DNA of 64,000 nucleotides from CAUSKK01 sp963532425 (lineage in GTDB: Bacteria > Pseudomonadota > Gammaproteobacteria > Cardiobacteriales > Cardiobacteriaceae): NCBI GenBank assembly GCA_963532425.1, contig CAUSKK010000012.1:1-64000 (forward strand). The letters are read 5' to 3'. A program made the translations under genes and the position numbers. The notes under the pieces were generated by a model that searched no databases, was not told the origin of the DNA, and saw only the letters and a program-made list of their open reading frames with translations. Positions 50,307 to 59,723 of this stretch are shown here, one piece after another; positions within the stretch are counted from its first letter, which is position 1; every line of letters begins with the position of its first letter.

Positions 50307-51044
50307 ATGAACTTTAACGAACAGGTGATTCTGGTAACCGGCGCGAGCCGGGGCATCGGGGCCGCCATTCTTGCCGCCTGCGGCCGGGCCGGAGCGACGG
50401 TCATCGGCACGGCCACCAGCGAAAGCGGCGCCGCCCGCATCGACGCCACCATCACCGAACAGGGCTGGAAGGGGGCCGGGCTGATGCTGCTGGTCAATGA
50501 CGAGGCCAGCATTGAGGCCGCCCTGGCCCAGATTGGGGAGCGCTTCGGCGCCGTCAGCGTGCTGGTCAATAACGCCGGCATCACCGACGATAGCCTGCTG
50601 CTGCGCATGAAAAGCGAGCAGTGGGAACGGGTTATCAACACCAACCTGAGCAGCATCTACCGCATGAGCAAGGCGGTGCTGCGCGACATGATGAAGGCCC
50701 GCTGGGGTCGCATCATCAACATCGCCTCGGTGGTGGGGGTGATGGGCAACGCCGGCCAGACCAACTATGCCGCCGCCAAGGCCGGCATCATCGGCTTTTC
50801 CAAATCACTGGCCCGGGAGGTGGGTTCGCGCGGCATCACCGTGAACACCATCACCCCCGGCTTTATCCAGACGGACATGACCGCCGCCCTGCCCGAGGAG
50901 CAGAAGCGGGCCCTGACTGCCCAAATTCCGTTGGGCACCCTGGGCACCGTCGAGGACGTCGCCGAGGCCGTGCTCTATCTCATCAAAGCCGGCTACGTTA
51001 CGGGGGAAACCTTGAACGTCAATGGCGGAATGTATATGATTTAA
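50307..51044 (+). CDS. fabG: 3-oxoacyl-ACP reductase
   Basis: This encodes 245 residues of a short-chain dehydrogenase that reduces 3-ketoacyl-ACP with NADPH. It has TGASRGIG for cofactor binding, NNAGI, and the YAAAK active-site pair with the Ser in NIASVVG. It starts 23 bases after fabD. Confidence 0.96.
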   Translation: MNFNEQVILVTGASRGIGAAILAACGRAGATVIGTATSESGAARIDATITEQGWKGAGLMLLVNDEASIEAALAQIGERFGAVSVLVNNAGITDDSLLLRMKSEQWERVINTNLSSIYRMSKAVLRDMMKARWGRIINIASVVGVMGNAGQTNYAAAKAGIIGFSKSLAREVGSRGITVNTITPGFIQTDMTAALPEEQKRALTAQIPLGTLGTVEDVAEAVLYLIKAGYVTGETLNVNGGMYMI

Positions 51045-51080
51045 TTCCATTTTTTATCTCTCCAACTAGGAAAAAACACT

Positions 51081-51320
51081 ATGAGTAACAACCAAGAACA
51101 AGTCATCAAAGTTATCGCCGAGCAGCTGGGCAAAGACCCCAGCGAAGTCCAACCCTCGGCCCATTTTATGGACGATTTGAACGCCGACTCCCTCGATTTG
51201 GTCGAGCTGGTCATGGCCCTGGAAAAAGAATTTGGCATCGAGATTCCCGACGAAGAGGCGGAAAAAATCACCACCGTGCAAACGGCCATCGACTATGTCA
51301 ATAAAGTGAAAAACGGCTAA
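51081..51320 (+). CDS. acpP: Acyl carrier protein
   Basis: This encodes 79 residues, acidic, with the phosphopantetheine site Ser37 in DSLDLVE. It carries the growing acyl chain. The ribosome site is AGGAAAAAAC. Confidence 0.97.
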   Translation: MSNNQEQVIKVIAEQLGKDPSEVQPSAHFMDDLNADSLDLVELVMALEKEFGIEIPDEEAEKITTVQTAIDYVNKVKNG

Positions 51321-51348
51321 TTTGTTCTAAAACTTTCAGCATCATGAC

Positions 51349-51396
51349 GAAGCGCTTCGGGGAATTGCTCATTCCGGAAGCGCTTCATTGTTTTTT
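51349..51396 (+). terminator. Palindrome-pair hairpin between acpP and fabF
   Basis: Two GAAGCGCTTC copies (51349-51358, 51377-51386) extend into a longer inverted repeat (GGGGAAT / ATTCCG) with a TGCTC loop and are followed by ATTGTTTTTT. This makes a long terminator-like stem inside the fab operon. It may lower fabF relative to acpP expression. Confidence 0.6.
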
Positions 51397-51449
51397 GGGC
51401 TTTGCCCCGGCAAAGTCTCCAACCCATTCAAACCCGTGAGGAAAGCGCG

Positions 51450-52712
51450 ATGACTAACAGCAACATTCAAAAATCCCTGCCGCGAGTGGTGGTTACGGGC
51501 CTGGGCCTGGTGAGCCCGGTGGGCAGCACGGTGGCCACGGCCTGGGCCAATCTGCTGGCCGGGGTCAGCGGCATTCGCCCCATCACCGACTATGACGCCA
51601 GCGCCCAGCCGGTGCGTTTTCGCGGCTCGGTGCTGGGCTTTGAGCCGGAAAAATACTTCGACGTGAAGGAGGGTCGCAAAATGGACACCTTCATTCACTA
51701 CGGCCTCGGCGCCGGCATGGACGCCATCGCCGACAGCGGCCTGGACTTCAGCAATCCCGAGCTGGCCGAGCGCACCGGCGTCATCATCGGCTCCGGCATC
51801 GGCGGCCTGCCCGGCATGCTGGAGGGCTACCGCGACTTTATGCAGAACGGCCCGCGCCGGGTGTCGCCGTTCTACGTGCCCCGGAACATCATCAACATGA
51901 TTGGCGGCAACCTGTCGATTAAATTCGGCCTGCGCGGCCCCAACCTGGCCACCAGCACCGCCTGCGCCACCGGCACCCACGCCATCGCCCAGGCCTACCG
52001 CATGATTCAAATGGGCGACGCCGACGTCATGATTGCCGGCGGTGCCGAAATGGCCGGCAACGACATGGGCATCGCCGGCTTTGCCGCCGCCAAGGCCCTG
52101 TCCACCCGCAACGACGAGCCCGAGAAGGCCTCCCGGCCCTGGGACCGCGACCGCGACGGCTTCGTCCTCGGCGACGGCGCCGGCGTCATCGTGCTGGAGC
52201 GCCTCGACCAGGCCCGGGCCCGGGGCGCCACCATCTACGGCGAGCTCGTCGGCGTGGGCTGGACGGCCGATGCCTACCACATGACCGCCCCGCTGGAGGA
52301 CGGCAGCGGGGCCAGTCGCTGCATGCTGCAGGCCCTGCGCGACGCCGATTTGAGCCCGGCCGACGTGGACTATATCAACGCCCACGGCACCTCGACCCCG
52401 GCCGGCGACAAGGCCGAAACCCGCGCCATCAAAGCGGCCCTGGGCAAACACGCCGCCGCCGTGGCCATCAGTTCGACCAAATCCATGACCGGCCACGCCC
52501 TCGGCGCCGCCGGCGGTCTGGAGGCCATCTTCACCCTGCTGGCCCTGCGCGACCAAATCATTCCGCCCACCATCAACCTGGACAATCCCGACCCGGAATG
52601 CGACCTGAACTACACGCCGCATAAAGCCGTCGCCCGGCCGCTGAGCGTGGCCCTGTCCAACTCCTTCGGCTTCGGCGGCACCAACGGTAGCCTGCTCTTC
52701 CGGCGGCTGTAG
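51450..52712 (+). CDS. fabF: Beta-ketoacyl-ACP synthase II
   Basis: This encodes 420 residues. FabF elongates acyl-ACP with malonyl-ACP. Cys172 (TACATGTHA), AHGTSTPAGD and KSMTGHALGAAGG give the Cys-His-His site. The start at 51450 follows GTGAGGAAAGCGCG; the in-frame ATG at 51402 lies in the palindrome-rich gap and is rejected. Confidence 0.97.
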   Translation: MTNSNIQKSLPRVVVTGLGLVSPVGSTVATAWANLLAGVSGIRPITDYDASAQPVRFRGSVLGFEPEKYFDVKEGRKMDTFIHYGLGAGMDAIADSGLDFSNPELAERTGVIIGSGIGGLPGMLEGYRDFMQNGPRRVSPFYVPRNIINMIGGNLSIKFGLRGPNLATSTACATGTHAIAQAYRMIQMGDADVMIAGGAEMAGNDMGIAGFAAAKALSTRNDEPEKASRPWDRDRDGFVLGDGAGVIVLERLDQARARGATIYGELVGVGWTADAYHMTAPLEDGSGASRCMLQALRDADLSPADVDYINAHGTSTPAGDKAETRAIKAALGKHAAAVAISSTKSMTGHALGAAGGLEAIFTLLALRDQIIPPTINLDNPDPECDLNYTPHKAVARPLSVALSNSFGFGGTNGSLLFRRL

Positions 52713-52713
52713 C

Positions 52714-54708
52714 ATGAAAGCCGTCTTTCTGCTGCTGTTCCTGCTGCTCGGCGGGGCCCTGGTCGGGGGCTACTATTTCAACGAGCTGGACTATCCGGCG
52801 CCCGAGGAAAAAACCATCACCGTGGCCAAGGGCGCCAATATCCGCAGCCTGGCCGCCGACCTGCAGGCCCAGGGCCAGATTCGTTCGGCCTGGGTGCTGG
52901 TGGTGCACGGCTACCAATCCGGCCTCAGCGGCCGCCTCCAGCCCGGCACCTATGTCTATGGGCGCGGCATGAAGGCCCCGGAATTCCTCCGGGCGGTGAG
53001 CAAGGGCAAGGCCCTGTCCTACTCGCTGGCGGTCATCGAGGGCCGCACCTTCGCCGACCTGCTGGCCAGCCTGCGCCAGCATCCCCAGCTGGTGCAGACC
53101 CTGGGCGACCGGAGCCCGGCGGAAATCGCCCGGCTGCTGAAACTGCCGACCAATCCCGAGGGCCTGTTCCTGCCGGCCACCTACAGCTTCAAACCCGGCA
53201 CCAGCGATGTGCAGCTGCTCCGCCAGATGCACCAACACCTCCAGGACTATCTGGCCAAGGCCTGGGCCCAGCGCGACCCGAATCTGCCGCTGAAAACGCC
53301 CTATGAGGCGCTGATACTGGCGTCGCTGGTGGAAAAGGAAACCGGCGTGGCCAGCGAACGACCGCAGATTGCCGGGATCTTTATCCGCCGGCTCCAGCAG
53401 AAGATGAAGCTGCAAACCGACCCCAGCGTGATTTATGGCGCCGCCGACTACCAGGGCGTCATCACCAAGGCCCACCTGCAGACGGACACGCCCTATAACA
53501 CCTACACCCGGGCCGGCCTGCCGCCGACGCCCATTGCCCTGGCGAGCAAGGCCAGCATCGAGGCGGTGCTACACCCGGCGCCGGGCACGGCCCTGTTCTT
53601 TGTGGCCGATGGCAGCGGCGGCCATAAATTCTCCACCACCTACGAGGAACACAAGGCGGCGGTGAAAGCCTACCGGGCCTGGCAACAGCAGCGGGCCAAG
53701 GCCAGCACCACGCCCAGCCCCACCGTCGAAGGCAGCGCTTCGCCCACTGCCCCGGCCTCGCCCACCGCCGGCCCCGCCGGGGGAAGCGCTTCCGACCGGA
53801 AGGCCACGACCGCCGGCCCGGCCCTACGCCCCGGCGCCAACGGGGCCAATCCGAATGCCGGCAGTGCTTCGACCTCGCCCGCCCATCAACCGGCCCCATC
53901 GGCTACTGCTGGAAGCGCTTCGGCCCCGCCTGCCCATCAACAAGCCCCGACCGCCGGAAGCGCTTCGGCTCCGAACGCCAACCCAACGGCCACCTCCATG
54001 CCATCAACGGCCCCCGGAGTCAGGCCCAAGGCCACCAATCAAATGAGCGCCGGCGACGCTTCTAGTCAGAACGACAATCCGCCGGCTAATCAAATAGCCC
54101 CGGCGGGAAGCGCTTCGGCTCCGAACGCCCATCAACCGGCCCCGTCGGCCACCTCCGGCAGCGCTTCAACCCCGAACGGCAATCCAACGGCTCATCAAAC
54201 CGCGCCGGCAGGAAGCGCTTCGGCCTCGGCAATGAATCAGAACGCCAGTCAGACGAGCAGCGGCAGCGCTTCGGCTCCGAACCCCAATCAACCGGCCCCG
54301 GCCAGCGGAAGCGCTTCGGCCGCAGCGGTCAAACGGACAGCCAAGCAGGTTGCTGGTGCCAGCGCGGCGCCGGCCATTGCGACAGCAGAGGGAAGCGCTT
54401 CGGTTCCAACGGCCAATGCGACGGCCACCCCCGCCAGTTCCAGCCGGGGCGCCCCGCTGCTGCTGGTGCCGGCCACCGGCGACGCCAGCGCCAGAATCCC
54501 GGCCAGCACCGGCCACAGTGCCGCCCCCGGCCCGGCCAGCGCTACCCCGGCCCCAGCCAACTTGACCGCCAGCGCGGCGGTACAACTGCCCAATCCCCCG
54601 CTGCCGCCGGCCGCCCCTAAAGGCCCCCGGCCCGGCCCCCCCCCAGGCCCCCCCCCCCCCCCCCCGACCCCCGACCCGGCCTTGCCCCTGCAGTTCGCTT
54701 CCCCCTAA
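52714..54708 (+). CDS. mltG: Endolytic murein transglycosylase with long repetitive tail
   Basis: This encodes 664 residues, about twice the usual size. Residues 1-330 are MltG (YceG): an N-terminal membrane anchor (VFLLLFLLLGGALVGGYYF), a LysM-like part, and the YceG domain with catalytic Glu in LVEKETG, QTDPSVIYG and NTYTRAGLPPTPI. MltG cuts nascent glycan strands at the inner membrane. Residues 331-664 are a low-complexity tail of GSAS units, many written by GAAGCGCTTC (seven exact copies), ending in a poly-proline run from an 18-base C tract. The tail would lie in the periplasm. It starts 1 base after the fabF stop. Confidence 0.92.
   Translation: MKAVFLLLFLLLGGALVGGYYFNELDYPAPEEKTITVAKGANIRSLAADLQAQGQIRSAWVLVVHGYQSGLSGRLQPGTYVYGRGMKAPEFLRAVSKGKALSYSLAVIEGRTFADLLASLRQHPQLVQTLGDRSPAEIARLLKLPTNPEGLFLPATYSFKPGTSDVQLLRQMHQHLQDYLAKAWAQRDPNLPLKTPYEALILASLVEKETGVASERPQIAGIFIRRLQQKMKLQTDPSVIYGAADYQGVITKAHLQTDTPYNTYTRAGLPPTPIALASKASIEAVLHPAPGTALFFVADGSGGHKFSTTYEEHKAAVKAYRAWQQQRAKASTTPSPTVEGSASPTAPASPTAGPAGGSASDRKATTAGPALRPGANGANPNAGSASTSPAHQPAPSATAGSASAPPAHQQAPTAGSASAPNANPTATSMPSTAPGVRPKATNQMSAGDASSQNDNPPANQIAPAGSASAPNAHQPAPSATSGSASTPNGNPTAHQTAPAGSASASAMNQNASQTSSGSASAPNPNQPAPASGSASAAAVKRTAKQVAGASAAPAIATAEGSASVPTANATATPASSSRGAPLLLVPATGDASARIPASTGHSAAPGPASATPAPANLTASAAVQLPNPPLPPAAPKGPRPGPPPGPPPPPPTPDPALPLQFASP
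54648..54665. repeat. Poly-C tract, 18 bases
   Basis: This is a homopolymer inside the 3' end of mltG. Slippage would shift the last 14 or so codons. The length may also be a sequencing or assembly weak point. Confidence 0.85.
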
Positions 54709-55070
54709 TTCCCTTCCGAACGCCTCCCCGGCGGGGGCGTTTTTTTTGGCAGCCTGGAGCGAAGCGCTTCCCCTTTGAAAGACCCCCGGCCCGGAATGCC
54801 GCCCCGATTTTGAAAGGCCCCAGTCCGAAGCACTTCGCCAAACTGAAGCGCTTCCTTTAACCATGAATCCTCGGGTTGGGCCGGGGTCGAAGCGCTTCCC
54901 CGCCGGCAGGTTGAAATGGCCGCCACCGGCGCCTTCTTCCCCCCGGCTTCCCCATTTAAAAACGCCCCCAGGCTTAAAAAGCCCGGCGGAGAAAGGTAAA
55001 ATTTTGTTTAGGTTTAGGGCGGCGTTCTGCCAGCGGCCCGACCCAAAATTTTTTCAAAATCGAGGTTGTT
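54709..55070. other. mltG-gdhB intergenic region
   Basis: It holds the mltG terminator, three exact palindromes (about 54761, 54845, 54889) and one GAAGCACTTC variant. No other feature is visible except the AGGTTGTT ribosome region before 55071. Confidence 0.6.
54719..54748 (+). terminator. mltG terminator
   Basis: AACGCCTCCCC-GG-CGGGGGCG is followed by eight T. Confidence 0.85.
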
Positions 55071-58000
55071 ATGAATGAATCGTTGCTCGTGAAACAGTTC
55101 TCCGAGATTTACTATCAGAATGCCAGCGAGGCCGAGCTGCCGCCGGCCGGCCGCGAGGCCCGGGCCCGGCGCCATCTGCAGCTGCTGCAACGGCTGCTGC
55201 GGGAACCGCTGGTGGAGGTCAGCGCCGACGAGGCCAATCCCCAGCGCGCCCAGCTCATGCTGGTAACGCCCGACCGGCCCTTCCTGATTGACAGTCTGCG
55301 CATGGATTTGGACGAACAGGGCATTGCGCTGCACCAGCTGATTCATAGCGTCATGGCCCTGGACCGGGACAGCAGCGGCAACATCGTCAGCATCAATCCG
55401 GTCAATGAGGGCACCCGCAGCGACGAGAAAGTCTCCGTCATCTACGGCGAAATCGACCGCACCGCCGACCTGAACGCCGTGGCCGAACATATCCGCGCCA
55501 AAATCAAGGTGCTGAATCTGATTGCCGACGATTTCCCGCTGATGCGCACCCGGCTGCAGGAGGTACGCAACCAGCTGAATGCCATGCGCCTGCCGGCCGC
55601 CAGCGCCTACAACCTGGCCCAGGTGGGCAGCTTCCTCGACTGGCTGCTGGACGACCACTTCACCTTCCTCGGCTTCCGCGCCTATGACTTCAAAAACGGC
55701 CAGCTCTTCACCGTCGCCGATTCCGGCCTCGGCCTGATGCGCCAGGAGGGCCCGGGCCAGCTGTCCTCCAGCTTCAACGAACTGCCCGAAAGCCTGCGCG
55801 CCCAGCTGCAGGAACCGGAAATTCTGCTCTTCTCCAAATCCAACCACATCGCCCCGGTGCACCGGCCGGTCTACATGGATTTCATCGGCATCCAGCGCTA
55901 CAACGCCCAGGGCGAGCTCATCGGCGAATGGCGGCTGCTCGGCCTCTTCACCGCCTCGGCCTACCAGCTGCCGGTGCAGCAAATCCCGCTGCTGCGTGAG
56001 AAGGCCGAACAGATTCTCGAACGGGCCCACTATCCGGCCGGCGGCTACGGCGATAAGCGCCTGCGCTTCCTGCTCAACGAATTCCCCCGGGACGAGCTCT
56101 TCCAGGCATCGGTGAACCAGCTGGTGCCGGTCTTCCGTGCCGTGGTCGGCCTGGTGGATACCCAGCGCCTGCGCCTGTTTACCCGCGTTGACCACTACCA
56201 GCGCTTCGTTTCGGCCCTGGTCTACGTGCCGCGCGACAAGTTCAACACCGAAAACCGCGAGAAAATCCAATCGCTGCTGGTGCTGGGCTACGAGGGCGGC
56301 CGCTCCGAATTCACGCCGCACTTCTCCAACCAGTTTGTGCGGGTGGCCTTCCACATCCGCACCCAGCCCGGCCACGTGCCCAGCCTCGACCCGGTTATGC
56401 TGGAGGAGGCCCTGAACAACGTCATCCGCGACTGGAACGACGATTTCAACGCCCTGACCGACAACAGCCAGTACCGCCAGATTGCCCGGGCCCTGCCGAA
56501 CGGCTACCGGGACAGCTTCAGCCCCGAAGCCGCCCTGCGCGACGTGCAAATCTGGGCCGAGCTCGGCAGCGACAGCACGCCCCGGGTGCTGCTCTCCGCG
56601 CTGGATAGGGAAAAAAGCCGGCTGCAGGTGCGCCTGCTCGGCGTCGGCCCCGAGTATCAACCCAGCGACGTGCTGCCGCTCATCGAGCATTTCGGCCTGC
56701 GCGTGGAACATCTGTCCTCCTTCCGCAGCGGCGAGGGCCAGTGGCTGCAGGACTATGAGCTGTCCTTCGCCGGTAGCCTGGAACACAGCGACGGCGACCG
56801 CTTCACCAGCGCCCTGCAGGCCGCCCTGGCCGGCGCCAGCAGCGACCGCTTCAACCAACTGATTCTGAGCACCCGGCTGAACAGCCAGCAGGTGCTGGTG
56901 CTGCGCGCCCTGAGCCGCTACATGCAGCAGGCCAGCGTACCCTTCTCCACCGACTACATTCAGCGGGCGGTCAATAACAACCCGGCCATTGCCGAAGCGC
57001 TGCTGCACGTCTTCGCCGTCAAATTTGACCCGGCCCAGAAGGACCGCCAGTTCCAGCTGAGCCAGGCGGAAAGCGCCCTGCAAACGGCGCTGGCGGCGGT
57101 GGTCAGCCTGGACGAGGACCGCATTTTGCGCTGGCTGGCGGTGCTGCTACAGGCCATGGTGCGTACCAACTTCTACCAGGACAACGACGGCCTGCCGTTG
57201 GCCTTCAAATTCTCCGCCCGGGACATTCCCGACCTGCCGGAGCCGAAGCCGCTCTTTGAAATCTTCGTCTATGCCGATGACGTCGAGGGCGTACACCTGC
57301 GCGGCGGCAAGGTGGCCCGGGGCGGCATCCGCTGGTCCGACCGCATGGACGACTACCGCACCGAGGTGCTCGGCCTGGTCAAGGCCCAGATGGTGAAAAA
57401 CACGATTATTGTGCCGGTCGGTTCCAAGGGCGGCTTCATCGTCAAGAAACCCAGCGCCTCCCGGGAGGAATTCCTCCAGCTCGGCCAGGCCTGCTACAAG
57501 CGCTATATCAGCGCCCTGCTCTCGCTCACCGACAACCTGATTAATCACAACGTGGTGCCACCGAAGAACGTGGTGCGCCACGATGCCGATGACCCCTATC
57601 TGGTGGTGGCCGCCGACAAGGGCACGGCCAGCTTCTCCAACCTGGCCAACGGCATTTCCGCCCAGTTCAATTTCTGGCTCGGCGACGCCTTCGCCTCCGG
57701 CGGCAGTGCCGGCTATGACCACAAGGGCATGGGTATCACCGCCCGGGGCGCCTGGGAAAGCGTCAAACGCCACTTCCGCCATCTGGGCAAGGACATTCAG
57801 AACCGCGATGAAATCACCGTGGTGGGCATCGGCGACATGAGCGGCGACGTCTTCGGCAACGGCATGTTGCTGTCGCACAAACTGCAGCTGGTGGCCGCCT
57901 TCAACCACCTGCACATCTTCATCGACCCCAATCCGGACGCGGAAAAATCCTTCGCCGAGCGGGAACGGCTGTTCCGCACGCCCCGCTCCACCTGGGCCGA

Positions 58001-59594
58001 CTACGACCGCAGCCTGATGAGCGCCGGCGGCGGCATCTTCAACCGCAGCGACAAAACCATCGCCATCAGCCCGGAAATGAAGGCCCGCTTCGACATCAGC
58101 GAAGACCAGCTGGCCCCCAGCGAGCTGATTCAGCGGCTGCTGGCGGCGCCGGTGGATTTAATCTGGAACGGCGGCATCGGCACCTATATCAAGCACAGCG
58201 AGGAGAGCAACGCCCAGGTCGGCGACCGCAATAACGACGCCGTACGCATCAACGGCAACCAGGTGCGGGCCAAGGTCATCGGCGAGGGCGGTAACCTGGG
58301 CATGACCCAGCGCGGCCGCATCGAAGCCGGCCTGCACGGCGTCCGCCTCAACACCGACGCCATCGACAACTCCGGCGGCGTGAACTGCTCCGACCACGAG
58401 GTCAATATTAAGATTCTGCTGAACCAGGTCTTCGGCGCCGACGCCCTCAACCAGCGCAATGAGCTGCTGGCGGCCATGACCGACGAGGTGGCCCAGCTGG
58501 TGCTGCAGCAGAACTATCTGCAGCCGCAAATCATCGAGCTGGCCCACGGCGAAGCGCTCGGCCCGCAGGTGCGCGTCATGCGCCAGCTGGAACAGGAGGG
58601 CCTGCTCAATCGGGCGCTGGAATTCCTGCCCTCGGACGAGGCCCTGAAGAACCGGGACGGCCTGACCCGCTCGGAGCTGGCCGTGCTGCTGGCCTACAGC
58701 AAAATGTGGGTTTACGACCACCTGCTGCGCTCCAGCCTGCCGGACAACGACTACTTCCAGGACAATCTGGAACGCTACTTCCCCAGCGCCCTGGGCCAGT
58801 ACAGCGAGGCCATGCAGAAACACCCGCTGCGCCGGGAAATCATCAGCACCTATCTGACCAACGACCTGGTCAATCACATGGGCCTGAGCTTCCTCTTCCG
58901 CCTCAGCGAGGAGAGCGGCCGCCGGCCCGACGAGGTGGCGCTGGCCTACAGCGTGGCCCGGGCCGTCTTCAATGCGCCCAGCTACTGGCAGCAAATCAAC
59001 GCCCAGGACAATATCCTGCCGGCCGATAGACAGCTGGACATGCACCGCCAGCTGCAGCAGCTGCTGGAGGGCGCCACCCTCTGGTTCCTGCGCCAGCAGG
59101 AGCACATCGACGTGGCGGCGCTGGTGCAACAGTTCGGCGCCCAGGTGCAGGCGCTGGTGGCCGGCGGCTGGTTCAAGGGTCAGTTCACCGTCAGCGGCAA
59201 CGACATCGAGGCCCGCTTCGCCCTGCTGCCCCACTATCTCAGCGCCCTGGACATCGTTCTGCTCGCCCAGCAGCACCAGGTGCCGGTGAGCCAGGTGGGC
59301 GAGGCCTATTTCGGTCTGCTGCAACGGCTGCACGGCGGCTGGTTCAAGGCCCAGATTGCCGCCCTGCCCAGCGTCGATTCCTGGGAAAAACGCGCCCGAC
59401 AGGCCCTGAGTGCCCAGTTCCATCAGGTGCTGCGCGATTTGGTGCCCCAGCTGCTGCAACAGGCCCTGGCCGACTGGGAACAGAGCCACGCCGTCGGTCT
59501 GCAGCGGCTGGACAGTGCCCACAGCGAACTGCGCGACCGCAGCGCCTCGCTGGCGGTGCTGTCGGTGCTGGTCAGCGAACTGAAGGCGCTCTAG
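55071..59594 (+). CDS. gdhB: Large NAD-dependent glutamate dehydrogenase
   Basis: This encodes 1507 residues, close to the roughly 1600 of the 180-kDa bacterial class (Bac_GDH). It oxidises glutamate to 2-oxoglutarate and ammonia in catabolism. The N-terminal half is the regulatory ACT-like region. The catalytic core lies at about residues 720-1200: VHLRGGKVARGGIRWSDR, VPVGSKGGFIVKK (substrate lysine region), VVAADKGTASFS, and GIGDMSGDVFGNGML for the Rossmann fold. The C-terminal helical domain is complete. It is monocistronic with its own terminator. The symbol follows Pseudomonas usage. Confidence 0.94.
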   Translation: MNESLLVKQFSEIYYQNASEAELPPAGREARARRHLQLLQRLLREPLVEVSADEANPQRAQLMLVTPDRPFLIDSLRMDLDEQGIALHQLIHSVMALDRDSSGNIVSINPVNEGTRSDEKVSVIYGEIDRTADLNAVAEHIRAKIKVLNLIADDFPLMRTRLQEVRNQLNAMRLPAASAYNLAQVGSFLDWLLDDHFTFLGFRAYDFKNGQLFTVADSGLGLMRQEGPGQLSSSFNELPESLRAQLQEPEILLFSKSNHIAPVHRPVYMDFIGIQRYNAQGELIGEWRLLGLFTASAYQLPVQQIPLLREKAEQILERAHYPAGGYGDKRLRFLLNEFPRDELFQASVNQLVPVFRAVVGLVDTQRLRLFTRVDHYQRFVSALVYVPRDKFNTENREKIQSLLVLGYEGGRSEFTPHFSNQFVRVAFHIRTQPGHVPSLDPVMLEEALNNVIRDWNDDFNALTDNSQYRQIARALPNGYRDSFSPEAALRDVQIWAELGSDSTPRVLLSALDREKSRLQVRLLGVGPEYQPSDVLPLIEHFGLRVEHLSSFRSGEGQWLQDYELSFAGSLEHSDGDRFTSALQAALAGASSDRFNQLILSTRLNSQQVLVLRALSRYMQQASVPFSTDYIQRAVNNNPAIAEALLHVFAVKFDPAQKDRQFQLSQAESALQTALAAVVSLDEDRILRWLAVLLQAMVRTNFYQDNDGLPLAFKFSARDIPDLPEPKPLFEIFVYADDVEGVHLRGGKVARGGIRWSDRMDDYRTEVLGLVKAQMVKNTIIVPVGSKGGFIVKKPSASREEFLQLGQACYKRYISALLSLTDNLINHNVVPPKNVVRHDADDPYLVVAADKGTASFSNLANGISAQFNFWLGDAFASGGSAGYDHKGMGITARGAWESVKRHFRHLGKDIQNRDEITVVGIGDMSGDVFGNGMLLSHKLQLVAAFNHLHIFIDPNPDAEKSFAERERLFRTPRSTWADYDRSLMSAGGGIFNRSDKTIAISPEMKARFDISEDQLAPSELIQRLLAAPVDLIWNGGIGTYIKHSEESNAQVGDRNNDAVRINGNQVRAKVIGEGGNLGMTQRGRIEAGLHGVRLNTDAIDNSGGVNCSDHEVNIKILLNQVFGADALNQRNELLAAMTDEVAQLVLQQNYLQPQIIELAHGEALGPQVRVMRQLEQEGLLNRALEFLPSDEALKNRDGLTRSELAVLLAYSKMWVYDHLLRSSLPDNDYFQDNLERYFPSALGQYSEAMQKHPLRREIISTYLTNDLVNHMGLSFLFRLSEESGRRPDEVALAYSVARAVFNAPSYWQQINAQDNILPADRQLDMHRQLQQLLEGATLWFLRQQEHIDVAALVQQFGAQVQALVAGGWFKGQFTVSGNDIEARFALLPHYLSALDIVLLAQQHQVPVSQVGEAYFGLLQRLHGGWFKAQIAALPSVDSWEKRARQALSAQFHQVLRDLVPQLLQQALADWEQSHAVGLQRLDSAHSELRDRSASLAVLSVLVSELKAL

Positions 59595-59610
59595 CCGCAG
59601 CGCTGCCCCC

Positions 59611-59635
59611 AGGCCCCCCCGGTGGGGGCCTTTTT
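59611..59635 (+). terminator. gdhB terminator
   Basis: GGCCCCCCC-GG-TGGGGGCC is followed by five T, 17 bases after the stop. Confidence 0.85.
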
Positions 59636-59723
59636 AGTGGAAAAAATGTCTGTTTTGGGCCGGAGCGGCGGCCGGCCTTCCTCTATAATTCCGCCCTTTT
59701 AGCCCCAAGGAACTCAAAAAATT

